Positions 8,926 through 20,339 of a DNA stretch of 32,500 nucleotides are shown here, in pieces; position 1 is the first letter of the stretch; each line of letters begins with the position of its first letter. The stretch is from positions 818,513 through 851,012 of the forward strand of contig RPFO01000106.1 of the NCBI GenBank assembly GCA_009746045.1, read 5' to 3'. This DNA comes from Mesostigma viride. Lineage: Eukaryota; Streptophyta; Mesostigmatophyceae; Mesostigmatales; Mesostigmataceae. The translations under genes were made by a program, and so were the position numbers. A model generated the notes under the pieces. That model did no database searches and was not told the origin of the DNA. It worked only from the letters and a program-made list of their open reading frames with translations.

Positions 8926-9977
8926 ATGAAGCCAACACTGTTGTATCTAAGCTCTCTACCCTAGGGGTCCTGTCTAGCGTGCTTCCTGGAATACATGGAG
9001 GTGCGTGTGCACTTGTGCACCCAGATCGAGTAGGTGGCAGTTTACACCCATCACCAACAGGTTGTATCACATAATATGTAGTAAAAACCCTATTAACTGG
9101 GACATGGACGCATGGTGATCCAACGCCATATTTGAAGTGAGACAACTAATATGCCCCTAGTCAGCTGCACATGTGTTACATGATTTCATGTTATTAATTC
9201 CTATATTTGTAACACGTACCTTTCGAACATAACAAATTAATTCATGGAATAGTATCGTGTGGCCGTTGTGGGGTCGCGGACAACTTCTTTTCCCCAACAA
9301 AGATAGTGGATGTCTCCCCAAGACGGTGCTATGTACATGTAGGTCCACTACTATATAGCCTAACAACAGCGGCCCAGACTTAATTAATTAGTAACTCGCT
9401 CCTGCTGGGGCCCTCGTGGAGCAAAATAACCCTAAGAATTATAGTTGTCTCACTTAATATAATGCTAGCTACCATGATATCCTTGATGGCTATACACAAC
9501 AACAGGGGAACTGATACACCCGTCCTTCTTTCAGTATAAAGGATCTAGTCAGGTCACAGGTGCCATCTGAAATGCTCAGTAGCACCGCCTGGCATCTATA
9601 CAGTGTGGGTGCAATGCATTTAAAACAGTCCCAAGGTCAGCAGATGCATAGGGGATGCAATCACACCAGGCTGTCTCCTTGACACCATGCAGGGTCATCC
9701 TTACCCTGGGTAGTAAAACATATTATCATAGGCGTGGAGCCTTCTTGACAAAGCTGCATGGGCATTAATGCAATGTGGGCAACAAGTGTGCTCGATCCAT
9801 GTGGGCCTTGTTCATCATGCATTCGTCCAGCTAGGAATACATCTCTCACTCCATACATGTGTCCAGGATTCAAGTTTTGGACCAATGCTCCTGTCAGGCC
9901 ATGACAGGATGAAACTGGAGCTGCAGCTATTGAGACAAAGCCGGGAACCCCAGGATACATGCGTGCATGGTGAACAC
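8926..9977. other. Intergenic, nothing recognised
   Basis: A moderately AT-rich region with short frames only. A weak, diverged copy of the array-flank sequence occurs near 9390-9430 (taactcgctcctgctgggg). The part nearest 9977 would be the 3' untranslated region of the protease-like gene on the - strand. Confidence 0.4.
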
Positions 9978-12498
9978 CTAAAGAGGGTGTGCCTCAGCCA
10001 CAATATACATGCAGGCTAGCGTGTCCTTGGCCCTGTCGCCAATTGCACCTTCCAAGGGCACGGTGTTCCTGGGGTGAACAAAACTGTCCACTTCACGCCA
10101 CGCCGCGGCCCTGCCAGCGCGCCGTAGGAGCTGCCAGTGCTTCTCCTGTTTATACACGAGGACGGCGCAGAGCCACGCAGTCACCTCGTACCTTTTACGC
10201 TCTTCGCCCCCCACCGTGATGCGTACCACGATCTCTTCCGGCAGTTGGTGCGCAGTCTGTGCCGGCAGTCTCTCCATGAAGAAGTCCATGACCGGGATCA
10301 TGGTCGGGACAGTCTTGAAGACTCGTACAGAGCGTTCATGGAAACCCGCGCACCCAGGGGTGCACAACGTCTTACCGTTGGTGCCGCACCCTTGGGTCAG
10401 CGCCATCTGGATGGCCTCGAGGATGGAGTGTCCAGCATTGCGTCGCGATGGCGTGCACTTCATGTGGCAGTCGATAGGAAGCTTCACGAGCAGCTCCTCC
10501 GTGGGCCGACATGTGTGGCCTACTTCGCGGAGGTCGCACCCCTGCAGATGCCACATCACAGTCGTCAAGCAGCGGGAAGCACCCAGGAATTTGCCCACCG
10601 GCACCTGCGCTGCATCAGCGCATCCTTTGTGCACCCTCTTCTGCCACCGCTCGTAATTCTTGCGCGGCTCTGTATCGATAGCGATAAACCACCGGATGAT
10701 GCACGTGCCCAGCTCGCATCGCTGGGGTCATGGGCGCGACCCCTCGCTCGACCCGTGAGAAGCTGTGCTAGCCCGACCCCGCCACCAGACACCACCGCAG
10801 CTCCCGCGTTGGCAAACTCGATGGCAGCGTCTGGGGCACAGCTGTTATCCCCCCATTTCCCCGTGTGCTCCCGGCCAGCCTTCACCCTGTGCTCACCGTG
10901 CTTTCTCAACAGTTCCGCACTCTCCGTGCAGTGCCTGCAGTCCTCGTCGGGACCAGGACACTCTGCCGGAAATGCCGGGTCAGTGGTGCGATCGATCTCC
11001 ACAGGGCTGGCAGTCCCTGCATCATCATCATCCTTAGCAAGGTCGAGGGGAAGATCGGCGCAGTCTCCCGCCTTCACCCCCGCTGCCTTCTCACTCGACT
11101 GTGGCCCTGGCGGCTTCCCCACCGTCCCCTCTGCCGCCGCACTCGCCTGAGGATGGACCACCACCACTACCTTCATCGCCGCCTCCGCTCTCTGCCTCGC
11201 ACCACGCTTCCCCTTCTGCAGCGCCTCCGCCTTCCCCCCCGTCTCCCCCTCCGCCGCCATCCTCTCTGGAACTCTCTCGTCCCCCCCGTACCCGCCGCCT
11301 CCGCCTTGCCCCCCGTCCCCACCTCCACACCCCTCGAGTCTGGATCTCCGTCCTTCCCCCCCGTGTTCGACGTCTCCGCAGCCTGCTCTGCAGCCCGCCT
11401 CCTCCTCGTCTGCGGCCCTGGCGACGCCACTACCACCTTCCTCTTCTTCTTTTTTGGCTTCCCAATGACGCTGACGCTAGGCTCCTCATCGGTGGAGGAC
11501 AACTCAACCACCACCGCCGCCCCCCCCGTCCCCGCTTCCTCAGCCTCCGCCTCCGCCCCCGGCCCCACCTCCGCATGCCTCGAGTCTGGATCTCCCTCCT
11601 CCACCCCCTCCCCGCCGCCTCCGCCTTCCCCCCGTGTCACCCTCCGCCGCCATCGTCTCTGGATCTGCCTCCTCCACCCCCCTCCCCGCCGCCTCTGCCT
11701 TCCCCCCGTGTCCCCCTCCGCCGCCATCGTCTCTGGATCTCCCTCCCCCACCCCCCTCCCCGCCGCCTCCGCCTTCCCCCCGTGTCCCCCTCCGCCGCCA
11801 TCGTCTCGCGAACTCCCTCCCCCACCCCCCTCCCCGCCGCCTCCGCCTTCCCCCCGTGTCCCCCTCCGCCGCCATCGTCTCTGGATCTGCCTCCTCCACC
11901 CCCCTCCCCGCCGCCTCCGCCTTCCCCCCCGTGTCCCCCTCCGCCGCCATCGTCTCGCGAACTCCCTCCCCCACCCCCCTCCCCGCCGCCTCCGCCTTCC
12001 CCCCGTGTCCCCCTCCGCCGCCATCGTCTCTGGATCTGCCTCCTCCACCCCCCTCCCCGCCGCCTCCGCCTTCCCCCCCGTGTCCCCCTCCGCCGCCATC
12101 GTCTCGCGAACTCCCTCCTCCACCCCCCTCCCCGCCGCCTCCGCCTTCCCCCCCGTGTCCCCCTCCGCCGCCATCGTCTCTGGATCTCCCTCCTCCACCC
12201 CCCTCCCCGCCACCTCCGCCTCCGCCCCCGGCCTCTGTGCCGCCCTCCCCGGCTGCCCTGTGGCCTGCTTCTTCGGCAGTCTCCCTTCCGTTGCCAGGCC
12301 CTCGCGGGGCTGCCCTGTGGCCCGCTTCTTCGGCAGTCTCCCTGCCGTTGCCAGGCCCTCGCGGAGCGGCCCTGTGGCCTGCTTCTTCGGCAGTCTCCCT
12401 TCCGTTGCCAGGCCCTCGCGGAGCGGCCCAGTGGGCGCATGTCCTGGCTGCCCAAGTGGAGCCGTTACTCCATGCATGTGGATGCCTCCCAGCTGCAT
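9978..12498 (-). CDS. USP (C19)-like cysteine-protease domain protein, frame-broken
   Basis: Read on the - strand. Three 19-aa repeats with GRLPKK cores (12,262-12,440) come first. Then 25-aa repeats of AEAAGRG...ETMAAEGD type (about 11,600-12,220), a SUMO-interaction-like VVVELSSTDEE (about 11,485-11,517) and a classical NLS, KPKKKKRK (about 11,437-11,462). A Cys/His cluster precedes WGDNSCAPDAA, resembling the USP Cys box (Cys codon 10,838-10,840). A CGTNGKTLCTPGC zinc-finger-like insert follows. Near the end, YEVTAW, KHW (His 10,137-10,139) and WREVDS (Asp 10,086-10,088) resemble the USP His box. A deubiquitinase-type hydrolase is inferred; activity is unknown. The frame changes by one base near GGGG at 10,724-10,727, and again wherever a repeat has six instead of seven Cs. 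The ATG at 12,498 overlaps a good splice acceptor (atgcag ending at 12,493), so this may be the 3' half of a larger gene. Confidence 0.5.
11585..12225 (-). repeat. 75-bp coding minisatellite, C6/C7 variants
   Basis: About eight copies of a 74- or 75-bp unit lie inside the protease-like gene. Copies with seven Cs (around 11,925, 12,075 and 12,145 on +) keep the 25-codon frame. Copies with six Cs (around 11,630, 11,705, 11,780, 11,850 and 12,000) shift it by one. The three possible frames are therefore used in turn along the array, and the long Pro-rich + strand frames are antisense artefacts. Confidence 0.85.
12262..12440 (-). repeat. 57-bp coding repeat, three copies
   Basis: Three near-identical 57-bp units encode LREGLATEGRLPKKQATGP-like 19-residue repeats on the - strand. 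They stay in frame, unlike the GC-richer array next to them, as expected of translated sequence. Confidence 0.8.
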
Positions 12499-12579
12499 GT
12501 TCCCACAGAATAAAGTAAAACAAGGAGTCTAGGGGAAAGGTGTAAGGCCCCCGGCAAAAAGGATGCGTATTCTCTTCCA

Positions 12580-13321
12580 TTACACCCATCCATGCATGCC
12601 AGCACCCCATTACACCCATCCATGCATGCCAGCACCCCATTACACCCATCCACGCATGCCAGCACCCCATTACACCCATCCATGCATGCCAGCACCCCAT
12701 TACACCCATCCATGCATGCCAGCACCCCATTACACCCATCCATGCATGCCAGCACCCCATTACACCCATCCATGCATGCCAGCACCCCATTACACCCATC
12801 CATGCATGCCAGCACCCCATTACACCCATCCATGCATGCCAGCACCCCATTACACCCATCCACGCATGCCAGCACCCCATTACACCCATCCATGCATGCC
12901 AGCACCCCATTACACCCATCCATGCATGCCAGCACCCCATTACACCCATCCATGCATGCCAGCACCCCATTACACCCATCCATGCATGCCAGCACCCCAT
13001 TACACCCATCCATGCATGCCAGCACCCCATTACACCCATCCACGCATGCCAGCACCCCATGACACTCGTGCACGCATGCCAGCACCCCATTACACCCATC
13101 CACGCATGCCAGCACCCCATGACACTCGTGCACGCATGCCAGCACCCCATTACACCCATCCACGCATGCCAACACACCATTACACCCATCCATGCATGCC
13201 AGCACCCCATTACACCCATCCACGCATGCCAGCACCCCATTACACCCATCCACGCATGCCAGCACCCCATTACACCCATCCACGCATGCCAGCACCCCAT
13301 TACACCCATCCACGCATGCCA
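12580..13321. repeat. 30-bp minisatellite, left part (about 25 units)
   Basis: Units read cattacacccatccatgcat plus gccagcacc, with catgc/cacgc variants and rarer gacactcgtgc and aacacacc units. The array is cut at 13,321 by a CACTA-like transposon and resumes in exact register at 20,863. Its left edge is about 85 bp upstream (gene sense) of the protease-like ATG at 12,498. Confidence 0.97.
13320..13321. repeat. Left target-site duplication CA
   Basis: The left flank ends gcatgcCA and the right flank begins CAgcacccc (20,863-20,864). Removing the element and one CA restores the repeat unit gcatgccagcacccc exactly. The duplication is 2 bp. Confidence 0.75.
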
Positions 13322-13333
13322 CACTAGGAAGGG

Positions 13334-13630
13334 GTCTGTGACATTTTGTGATATTTTTTTATCACAAAATGTCACTTTTGTGACATTTTGTGATAAAAAA
13401 ATGATAAAACGTGACAAAATGTGACAAAATGTGATAAAACTGTGACAAATTGTGATCGAGACATGTCATGATTGTGACAAAACGTGACAAACGTGATAAA
13501 ACCAGCATATTTTGTGATAACGTCATTATCACAAAATGTTTAAGTGTCACAAAATGTCACAAACCCACAGAAAAACAAAATGTGATAAGGTGATAAATCA
13601 CAACCACTCAGGGGAAGTGATATATCACAA
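13334..13630. repeat. Left subterminal repeat region of the transposon
   Basis: About 20 copies of a TTTTGTGACA/TGTGATA-type motif occur in both orientations, with short hairpins such as tgatatttttttatcac at 13,349-13,365. The mirror-image region is at 20,340-20,850. Confidence 0.8.
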
Positions 13631-13665
13631 AGCACGCATAATGCACATCCGCAGCAAGGAAGTGC

Positions 13666-13884
13666 GTGCATGCCGCAGCAGAGATGGAGAAGGAAAAGGC
13701 CAAGGTGGGACACGGCAAGGTGGCAATGCCAGGAGAGACAACACGTGCAGCGGTACGGGGCAAGCTTTCAAAGGATGACACCAAGAACTCGCCACTGAGA
13801 AAGTTCTTAAGCGCAGGTGACAACTTGAAAAACCAGAGGGGGGTACTGAAAGGAACTGACAAAACAAGCTGGAAACACCCTTAG
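13666..13884 (+). CDS. Small basic ORF, 72 codons
   Basis: ATG to TAG, just inside the left subterminal repeats of the transposon. The product is Lys-rich (EKEKAK, SPLRKFLSAGDNLK). No domain is recognised and no splice sites are clearly supported. It could be a first exon of a transposon gene or a chance frame. Confidence 0.2.
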   Translation: MHAAAEMEKEKAKVGHGKVAMPGETTRAAVRGKLSKDDTKNSPLRKFLSAGDNLKNQRGVLKGTDKTSWKHP

Positions 13885-14350
13885 GTGCATGATAAAATGC
13901 ACCACAATGTCATGTGCCGTGGGAGACATGGTTTATTGCAAAAATATCGACTGGGATGTTAAGAAAAACACCAATATTGAACATTCAGGGCAATCGTCAT
14001 CACGGTCATCAAGTGTCAACCTCCGACCCATCGCTGGCCAAGCATCCATCATGCTGATCAAAGGTGGCATCGTCAATATCTACACTAAATCACAACACTG
14101 CATCATGCATCCATTGCTCTGAGCTCACAACACTGGTATGATAAAATGGCAACGGGGAGTGAACATGTTCAGATGGCATGCAACAACCCGATGAAATGGC
14201 ACAACTGATCAAATACGAACACCAACTGTATTGATACACACACAAGGAACGGTGCACTCAAGCATGGCTGTGGGTGGTGTGCAAAATGGACACCCACAAT
14301 CATCTCACAAATGCAATATAAAATCTGTTGACCGACAAGCACAACGGGGC
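13885..14350. other. Transposon interior, nothing recognised
   Basis: Unique sequence inside the transposon with only short frames. The part near 14,350 would be the 3' untranslated region of the candidate - strand gene. Confidence 0.35.
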
Positions 14351-14587
14351 TCAACAGTCCTCGTCATCAAAGTCATCATCCTCATCATCACTGAAACCAT
14401 TACGAGGGCTGTCCCAGCCACCATTGCTGAAATATCTGGATGACTCTCTAGAAACAATCACAGGACACTGTCGAGTGCTACGGCAATGTGACCAAGGCTC
14501 AGAGCCTACAAAATCTGCATCCGCATGTGGCCTCTCGCCGTGTTGGACTGACGGATGTGCCCAGCCCGACTGTGTTAGGTATATTGC
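14351..14587 (-). CDS. Candidate 3'-terminal exon with acidic tail
   Basis: On the - strand a T-rich tract ending tcttgcatgcag forms a strong acceptor directly before 14,587. The following 78 codons plus stop are open in phase 0. The peptide reads through SGWAHPSVQHGERPHAD and ESSRYFSNGGWDSPRNG into a C-terminal run of Asp/Glu, DDEDDDFDDEDC. Upstream exons would lie toward 16-17 kb. One possible donor is gtgagc near 15,942, after an open stretch encoding GHPEAAHSLPVE. The family is unknown; it may be a transposon accessory protein. Confidence 0.35.
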   Translation of the reverse strand, partial: AIYLTQSGWAHPSVQHGERPHADADFVGSEPWSHCRSTRQCPVIVSRESSRYFSNGGWDSPRNGFSDDEDDDFDDEDC

Positions 14588-14692
14588 CTGCATGCAAGAC
14601 AAAAATACATCATCCGGCAAAGCACGCATCGGTACACACAAAAATTTGTTAGTGAGATGAAGCCACGCGCTGGACGCGCCAACAACTGTCAA

Positions 14693-17600
14693 CTTTGCAT
14701 GACTTCAGTTCACTTGTATGTAAGGATGCGGGGGAGATCGCAGCAGTTGCGTGGCTATCTATGAGTACCGGCCTAGTTTTAGGACAAAGAAGGTGAGATA
14801 CTGGGCCAAGAGAGAGACAGGGGTGCTCGAGAAAAAAATTGGCCATGGATGTTCACCTAAATTGTATCTACATGCCTCACAAGTTGTAGGGAACTGCACA
14901 CCCAGGAATCCTGGAGTCGCAAAGGTTCCCTAACATCCCAAGAGGCCTCACAATCTACTTCATTGCAATCTCTGTATGGTTAATACGGCAATAAGAAAGA
15001 AACGCGTGATTAGTGCCAAGAAAAAGCAAGGCCAATCAACCAACAATATGCCCCGTTACAGGTAGGATGAACTCTAACGAGGCTGAAGGCTCTACGTCTG
15101 CAATTGACACTAGCAGGAGTCGTTCAGGGTGGGGTGTGGGGGGGGAGGGAATGACAAAAAGCTGTGATCTGAGCAAAAAGGATAAATATGCAAAGATGCT
15201 ACCCATGCAAGGAAGCGAGACATAGTCCAGCAATGCCAGGAATGTCAGCCGAGGCTACTGGATTGCAAAGAAGGTTCTACCGACAGCGAAGGAATTGGTA
15301 CGAATAATGCCAACTATTTGTAGCTGAGAGCATCACCAGCGGGCTACAAAAAAATCATGCACGGAAGCTGGAAGAACAAGGCCAATGGTGGCTGACGCGC
15401 ACAGCACGTTGATAATTTGAGGAATGAGCACTACATAAAGAATGATCACCGTTGCTCACCATCAAGAATTCGCCGCGCTGGACAGGCGACCAAGAGCTTG
15501 TCGCTGCCACATGCGATGGGGCCGCGTGCAAGCCCAACGGTATTAGGCATCACAAGTACACGCGCAAAATTGACACCACAATGGCAACACAGATGCACAC
15601 ATACGAATGTATAACGACCGAAAGCATAAACAGAGAATCAGTTGGTTAAGACAAGGAAAGTGGCGCAAGAGCAGCCCATGTCATGCAACTCTCAATCTGA
15701 ACAAGGTTATGCCCTTCATGAAAACTAAATCAGATGTCGTTTGCATAGTCTATTGACCTTGTACGAATGAGATAGTGAAACTGCTGCAGCATTCATGGCA
15801 AGCACGGCTAACTTGGCATGAAACCGAGCGGCCCACAGCAGCCTTGGCCCTAGGGCGATACGTGAGAATGCCACGTGCGTACGGCATGCATGTTAAAGTC
15901 GATGCAAACTTATTAGTATTTCAGGCGAGGAATTCCTTGCTCACCTCAACTGGTAAAGAGTGGGCAGCTTCTGGATGTCCGAATGTGCTGTGCGTACCAC
16001 TGAGCGAACAGATCGATTAAAGCTTTATTCTAGACCATGCCTATGTTTCTCCCCCGATGGCTGCTTGTAGCCTTGTCCGAGCTCGCTCCTGAATTCATTT
16101 GAGACGACGCCCTAATGGCTACATAAATCACGACGGTCATCAGTGAGCCTATGCTCCTATTCCAACCACCACGTGCGTTCATACAGAAGCGACATTGCTG
16201 GAAATCAAAAGGCACATAATCCCGCCTTGGCTGCGAGCCGATCGCAGCTCCCTTCCACCTTTCCCACCTGTGCAGCGTGGATAGATGTGCAACTCTAAGG
16301 TCTTTTTTTTTTCGCGTCGTCTTAACTTCAACTTCAACCGTAACACCCGCGCAACCACTGGAATTAGGGCTCGCAATTCGCCAAGTCCCATCAACGTCGC
16401 AAAGTCTGGTGTCGTCGCTCTTCCTGTCATCAATCATTAGTGCCATGCCCAATACTATCGTCATTACTGTCGTCATTAGAGGCCCTTTAGGCCTTTACTA
16501 TCGTCAGTCACTCGCTTTGTGACGATAATAACGTACGGTAGATGGCATCAGTCGTACTTCCCGCCCCCCCCCCTGCCCACGTCCCCTTCCGATTTCTCCG
16601 CTACTACATCTCGCCCCAAGTAGAAGTTTGCATTTTGCCATACATTAGGAATAACTGACTGACGAAACTAGTAAAAAGACGACTGACATGACTCTCTAGT
16701 ATCGCTTGGTTGGGACCGCTGGCCTGGAATCGTAACTGTTAGCCGTACCGTTCAGACTACAGTCCACAGCAGCCCCTAGCTTGGGAGTCTGGAATGAATG
16801 GACAAAAATCTTTCGCAACATGCGCAAGTCTGGAATCAACCCGTCAGGATCCTTGCGCAAAATTCAAATATTACGCCGAAACCGATGGCAAACGACTAGG
16901 TGCACGCAATGGCTAAGGCAGTGAGGGGCTGAGGGTACGCTCGAGCGAAGGGGCCACCTAGTTTTATGTAACCACAGAGTGTGCAATAACAAACGGGGCT
17001 GCAGGTCCACGAAACGACGTGATTTCTCTAGCAATTGCGGCGTAGCAGTTTGGATCATGATGTAGGTGCACTTAGGATGTATGTCGAGTTTAATTAAGCA
17101 TGGAGGTAGCAATGAGGGACTGAGACACATCATATCCAGTTCTGAATCAAGCCGTTCTTTACGCTGAAACACAGCGCAAGCAAGATCTCCGGAACCTGCC
17201 GCCAAGCTCCTTAGCCGCTAAGGTTAGCAAAATTCTGCCAGCTTCTTTTACAGCGGTTAGCATGCCGTGCTCATGTGTATGAGGCCATTTCATGGCGGCC
17301 GGGTAAAGCTGGCCATGTCTTTGAGAGCTTTGAATATGTATTCTCTGAAGGCTTTCAATACCATGGTGCTTTCTGCGCTCGGCATCTTATGTGTGCCTTC
17401 GAATTGCCGTTTTCCTCTTCAATTGCGCGTGTACCTGCGGGTGACTGATACCGTTGGGCTGGCCTCACCTGCGGCCTACCCGCGAATGGCAGGCTAGCTC
17501 CTGGTCGAGACTTGTGGTGAGTAGTGGGTACCATCGCATACCTGGAGTCTGTACTTTGTTATCGACGTGCTGTATGTGGCATTGCTAGAATGCATCCAGT

Positions 17601-18401
17601 TCTTCCTGTTTCTAACTCCAATTACTTGGCATTTTTGCAATCATGCTCCGCCTACATTTAAACACACATGCGTTGCATTTTTTCATAAGGCTTCTTTGTT
17701 GTTGAAAGCCGTAAACTGTCTTTCTGCTATTTACATCCCGTCTGCCGCGACTTTCTCCGGTTTTCCCCCATTGACCCCATCTCTGCTGCACTTTCCATCA
17801 GCTCCTTTTTGTTGACAATCAGCGCTTTTAACCTTGTTAGCAAATTGTAAAAATGACACTGTCTAATATATATGAGAAAAATCCTTGTGCCTATTTTTAT
17901 TAGGAGTTCAGTCATTGGGCTCTAGGAGACATGTGTGATCAACTTTGAGGCTCGTCCTTTGGGATAAAACCTCCAAAGAGTCACACCACTGGACAAGTTA
18001 TCTTGAACCAGAACTTTTTGTTGGAACACTGACTGAGAGCAGCACGCTTAAGGTTTTGTAAGAAAATCATTTTTTCTCTGAAACGCCATAGCTCCTTTCT
18101 AATCATTGTGATTGTGTTGCGTATTCCTTGTCAGTCAGTTAGTTATGTATTCCTTATCATGGGACAGGCGGAGGGGGGCTAATAATTCCTCATGGGGGCA
18201 GCAAGGGAGTTGGTAGCACACGCAGTTATGAGCTTTGCTTCTTTCAACATGTTGCTCATAATATCCAATTTCGTGGTTTCTTGGTCTTTGGTATCTTCAT
18301 AATAGTAGTGCTAGGGTCTCACTTGGTCACCCTTACAATGTTAGTGCCCTTCAGCAATCTCATTTTTAGTCAAATTAGGCTTCAATGGTCATCGATTTGA
18401 A
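14693..18401. other. Transposon interior without resolved genes
   Basis: The longest frames are about 110-150 codons (16,030-16,476 and 16,864-17,205 on -) and show no recognisable motif. Degraded or highly split exons may be present. No similarity to a DDE transposase was visible by eye. Confidence 0.35.
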
Positions 18402-19971
18402 ATGGGAAGCGTAGTGAAGGCCGGTTCACGCCGAGAGAAACGCAGCGCTGCCGATCCAAGAGTGCAGCCGTGCACGAAGCTCGCAAAGCTGCCTGCAGCA
18501 GCACCACCACCGCCGGCAGCGCCGACAATCCTGCCCCCGACAGCACTCCCTTCAACAACCGCCACAGCATCGGTGCCATCATCCATGTTGCCTGCGCAAA
18601 GAGCAGATGAAGACATGGCCTCGGTAGAGGCGGCGCTGGCCGCGCTCCTTGCCAAGAAGGAGGCAATGATTGCAGCCAGAAAGGCGGCCGATGTCTCCCA
18701 TGCAACCCCTGAAGTAAGTCTCAGGAGTGGGTGGGGTTGTAAACCTGGACATGGTTATGAGTGGTGTGATTTGGGGGGTTGCAAACAGGGGTAGTTCATG
18801 AGTGGGCAGAGTGGGGGCTGTGGGAAATTGGGGTTATTTATGAGTGGAGGGGCTGTAAACTGGGTTGTTTTTTAGTGGGCTGAGCGGGGGCTGTTGGGGG
18901 GTTGTCAGCCGCGTTATTTATGTGGGCTGGGCGGGGGCTGTCGGAAACTGGGATTATTTATGAGTGGGCAGTGTGTGAAACTGTTTTTTTTTTTTTTTTA
19001 ACAACTGGTTGAGGAGGTTGTAAACACTTGGGATTATTTATGGGGGGGGGGGGACTGTAAACTCGGTGGCATTTGAGGTGGCTGAGTGGCGCACTCGTTT
19101 TTCATAGCCCCCGGGGGCTGTGGAGAACTGGGGTTAATATGAGGGGGAGGTTGTAAACTGCATGGGTGGTTTATGAGTGGGCTGAGTGGGGGGCTGTAGG
19201 AACCTGGGGTTATTTATGAGAGGGGGGGTCTAAACTGGTGTGGTTTATGTCAGAGTGGGCTGAGTGGGGCTGTGGGAAACTGGGATAATGTGTGGGTGGG
19301 GGGTTGTATTTAACTGGATTGTTTATGAGTGGGCTGAGCAGGGGCTGTCATAAACTGGGATTATTTATGAGTAGGCAGTGTGTGAAAAGTGGGATTTTTT
19401 TGTTTTTGATTACTGATTGAGGGGGTTGAAAACCATTGGGATTATTTATGAGGGGGGCGGGTTGGAAACTGGGTGGTTTATGGGTGGCTGAGTGGTGACT
19501 GTGGGAAACTGGGGTTATTTATGAGAGGGGGTCTAAACTGGGGTGGTTTATGTCAGAGTGGGCTGAGTGGGGGCTGTGGGAAACTGGGATAGTGTATGAG
19601 TGGGGGGGTCTAAACTGGGTTGTTCATGAGTGGGCTGAGCGGGGGCTGTCAGAACCTGGGATTATTTATGAGTGGGCAGTGTGTGAAACTGGGATTTATT
19701 TTTATTTTTTTTTAATGAGTGATTGCAATTTTACAACCCCCTCATGAGGGGGTTGTAAACACTGGGATTATGAGTTTGCGGGGGGGGAGGCCGCCTTGCT
19801 GTTCTTGAAACCCATTCAAGGATGTTCTAGGCAACACGTTGATTTTGATGTGCAACATTTCTATTGATCGAGGCTGTGAAAGGCTATGACACATCTTGAG
19901 TGTTTAAACTTGCCTTTTTTTTCTGCTCACAGGGAGACAAGGTGCCGGCCTCCTCGTCGTCGTCCACTTGA
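18402..19971 (+). CDS. Two-exon gene inside the transposon, 116 aa
   Basis: Exon 1 (18,402-18,713, 104 codons) starts at ATG and ends ...ATPE directly before a GTAAGT donor. Exon 2 (19,933-19,971) follows a T-rich tract ending ctgctcacag and encodes GDKVPASSSSST and a stop. Both junctions are phase 0. The N-terminus is basic (KAGSRREKRS), the middle is Ala/Pro/Thr-rich, and the end of exon 1 is a likely short coiled coil (SVEAALAALLAKKEAMIAAR). An AATAAA lies at 20,281. Upstream exons cannot be excluded. It might be a small DNA-binding or accessory protein of the transposon, but no family is recognised. Confidence 0.5.
18714..19932 (+). repeat. 1.2-kb intron built of degenerate G-rich repeats
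   Basis: The intron is filled with diverged copies of gggattatttatgagtggg, gggctgagtgggggctgtgg and gtaaactgggt modules. Larger blocks containing gcagtgtgtgaaa recur at about 18,967, 19,374 and 19,675 (spacing about 407 and 301). Several T-runs separate the blocks. Confidence 0.75.
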
Positions 19972-20280
19972 CATCGTCATCTAGGCACTACGGCTGCGCA
20001 TGTTTGTTTTTGTTTTCTTGATCTATACCGAGCGCTTTCTTGTTCATGAATTGGTTACTAGGGTGCGGTGGCAGATGAGACAATTGACACCAACCATCCG
20101 TTCATGTTTCTTGCGCATGTGCGTTTTTTAATGCATTCCAGGAACATTCCGAGATTTCTGTCACGCAACGACAAGCGCCAAGCCGGCGTTTGCAAATTGT
20201 CACTGATCGATAATCACTGTTGAAGAATGAAGAATCAAGACTGAAGAATGAAGATCTGTTACATTTATCTTTATATTTGT

Positions 20281-20286
20281 AATAAA
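20281..20286 (+). terminator. Candidate polyadenylation signal AATAAA
   Basis: It lies 310 bp after the stop of the two-exon gene, immediately before the right subterminal repeat region. Whether it is used is unknown. Confidence 0.35.
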
Positions 20287-20339
20287 GAAATCGCGAGGCG
20301 TGCTTTTCATCCGTTTTGCTTTGGAATGTGTTCTGATAT

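Noticed and set aside
8322-8929. Long open frames encoding WMDG or HPSI repeats
   Set aside because: They arise from a perfect tetranucleotide array open in several frames on both strands; there is no unique coding sequence.
9661-9960. 99-codon - strand frame just after the protease-like gene
   Set aside because: No motif and no splice or start support; it is more likely 3' untranslated sequence.
10865-12532. Pro-rich + strand frames of 470 and 555 codons
   Set aside because: They are antisense to the 75-bp coding repeat. The - strand has recognisable motifs (NLS, Cys box, His box) and the + strand has none.
11540-13417. 625-codon - strand frame spanning the minisatellite and the GC-rich repeats
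   Set aside because: It joins minisatellite translation (HAWMGVMGCW repeats), which is also open in other frames, to one of three alternating frames of the 75-bp repeat. It crosses the transposon end.
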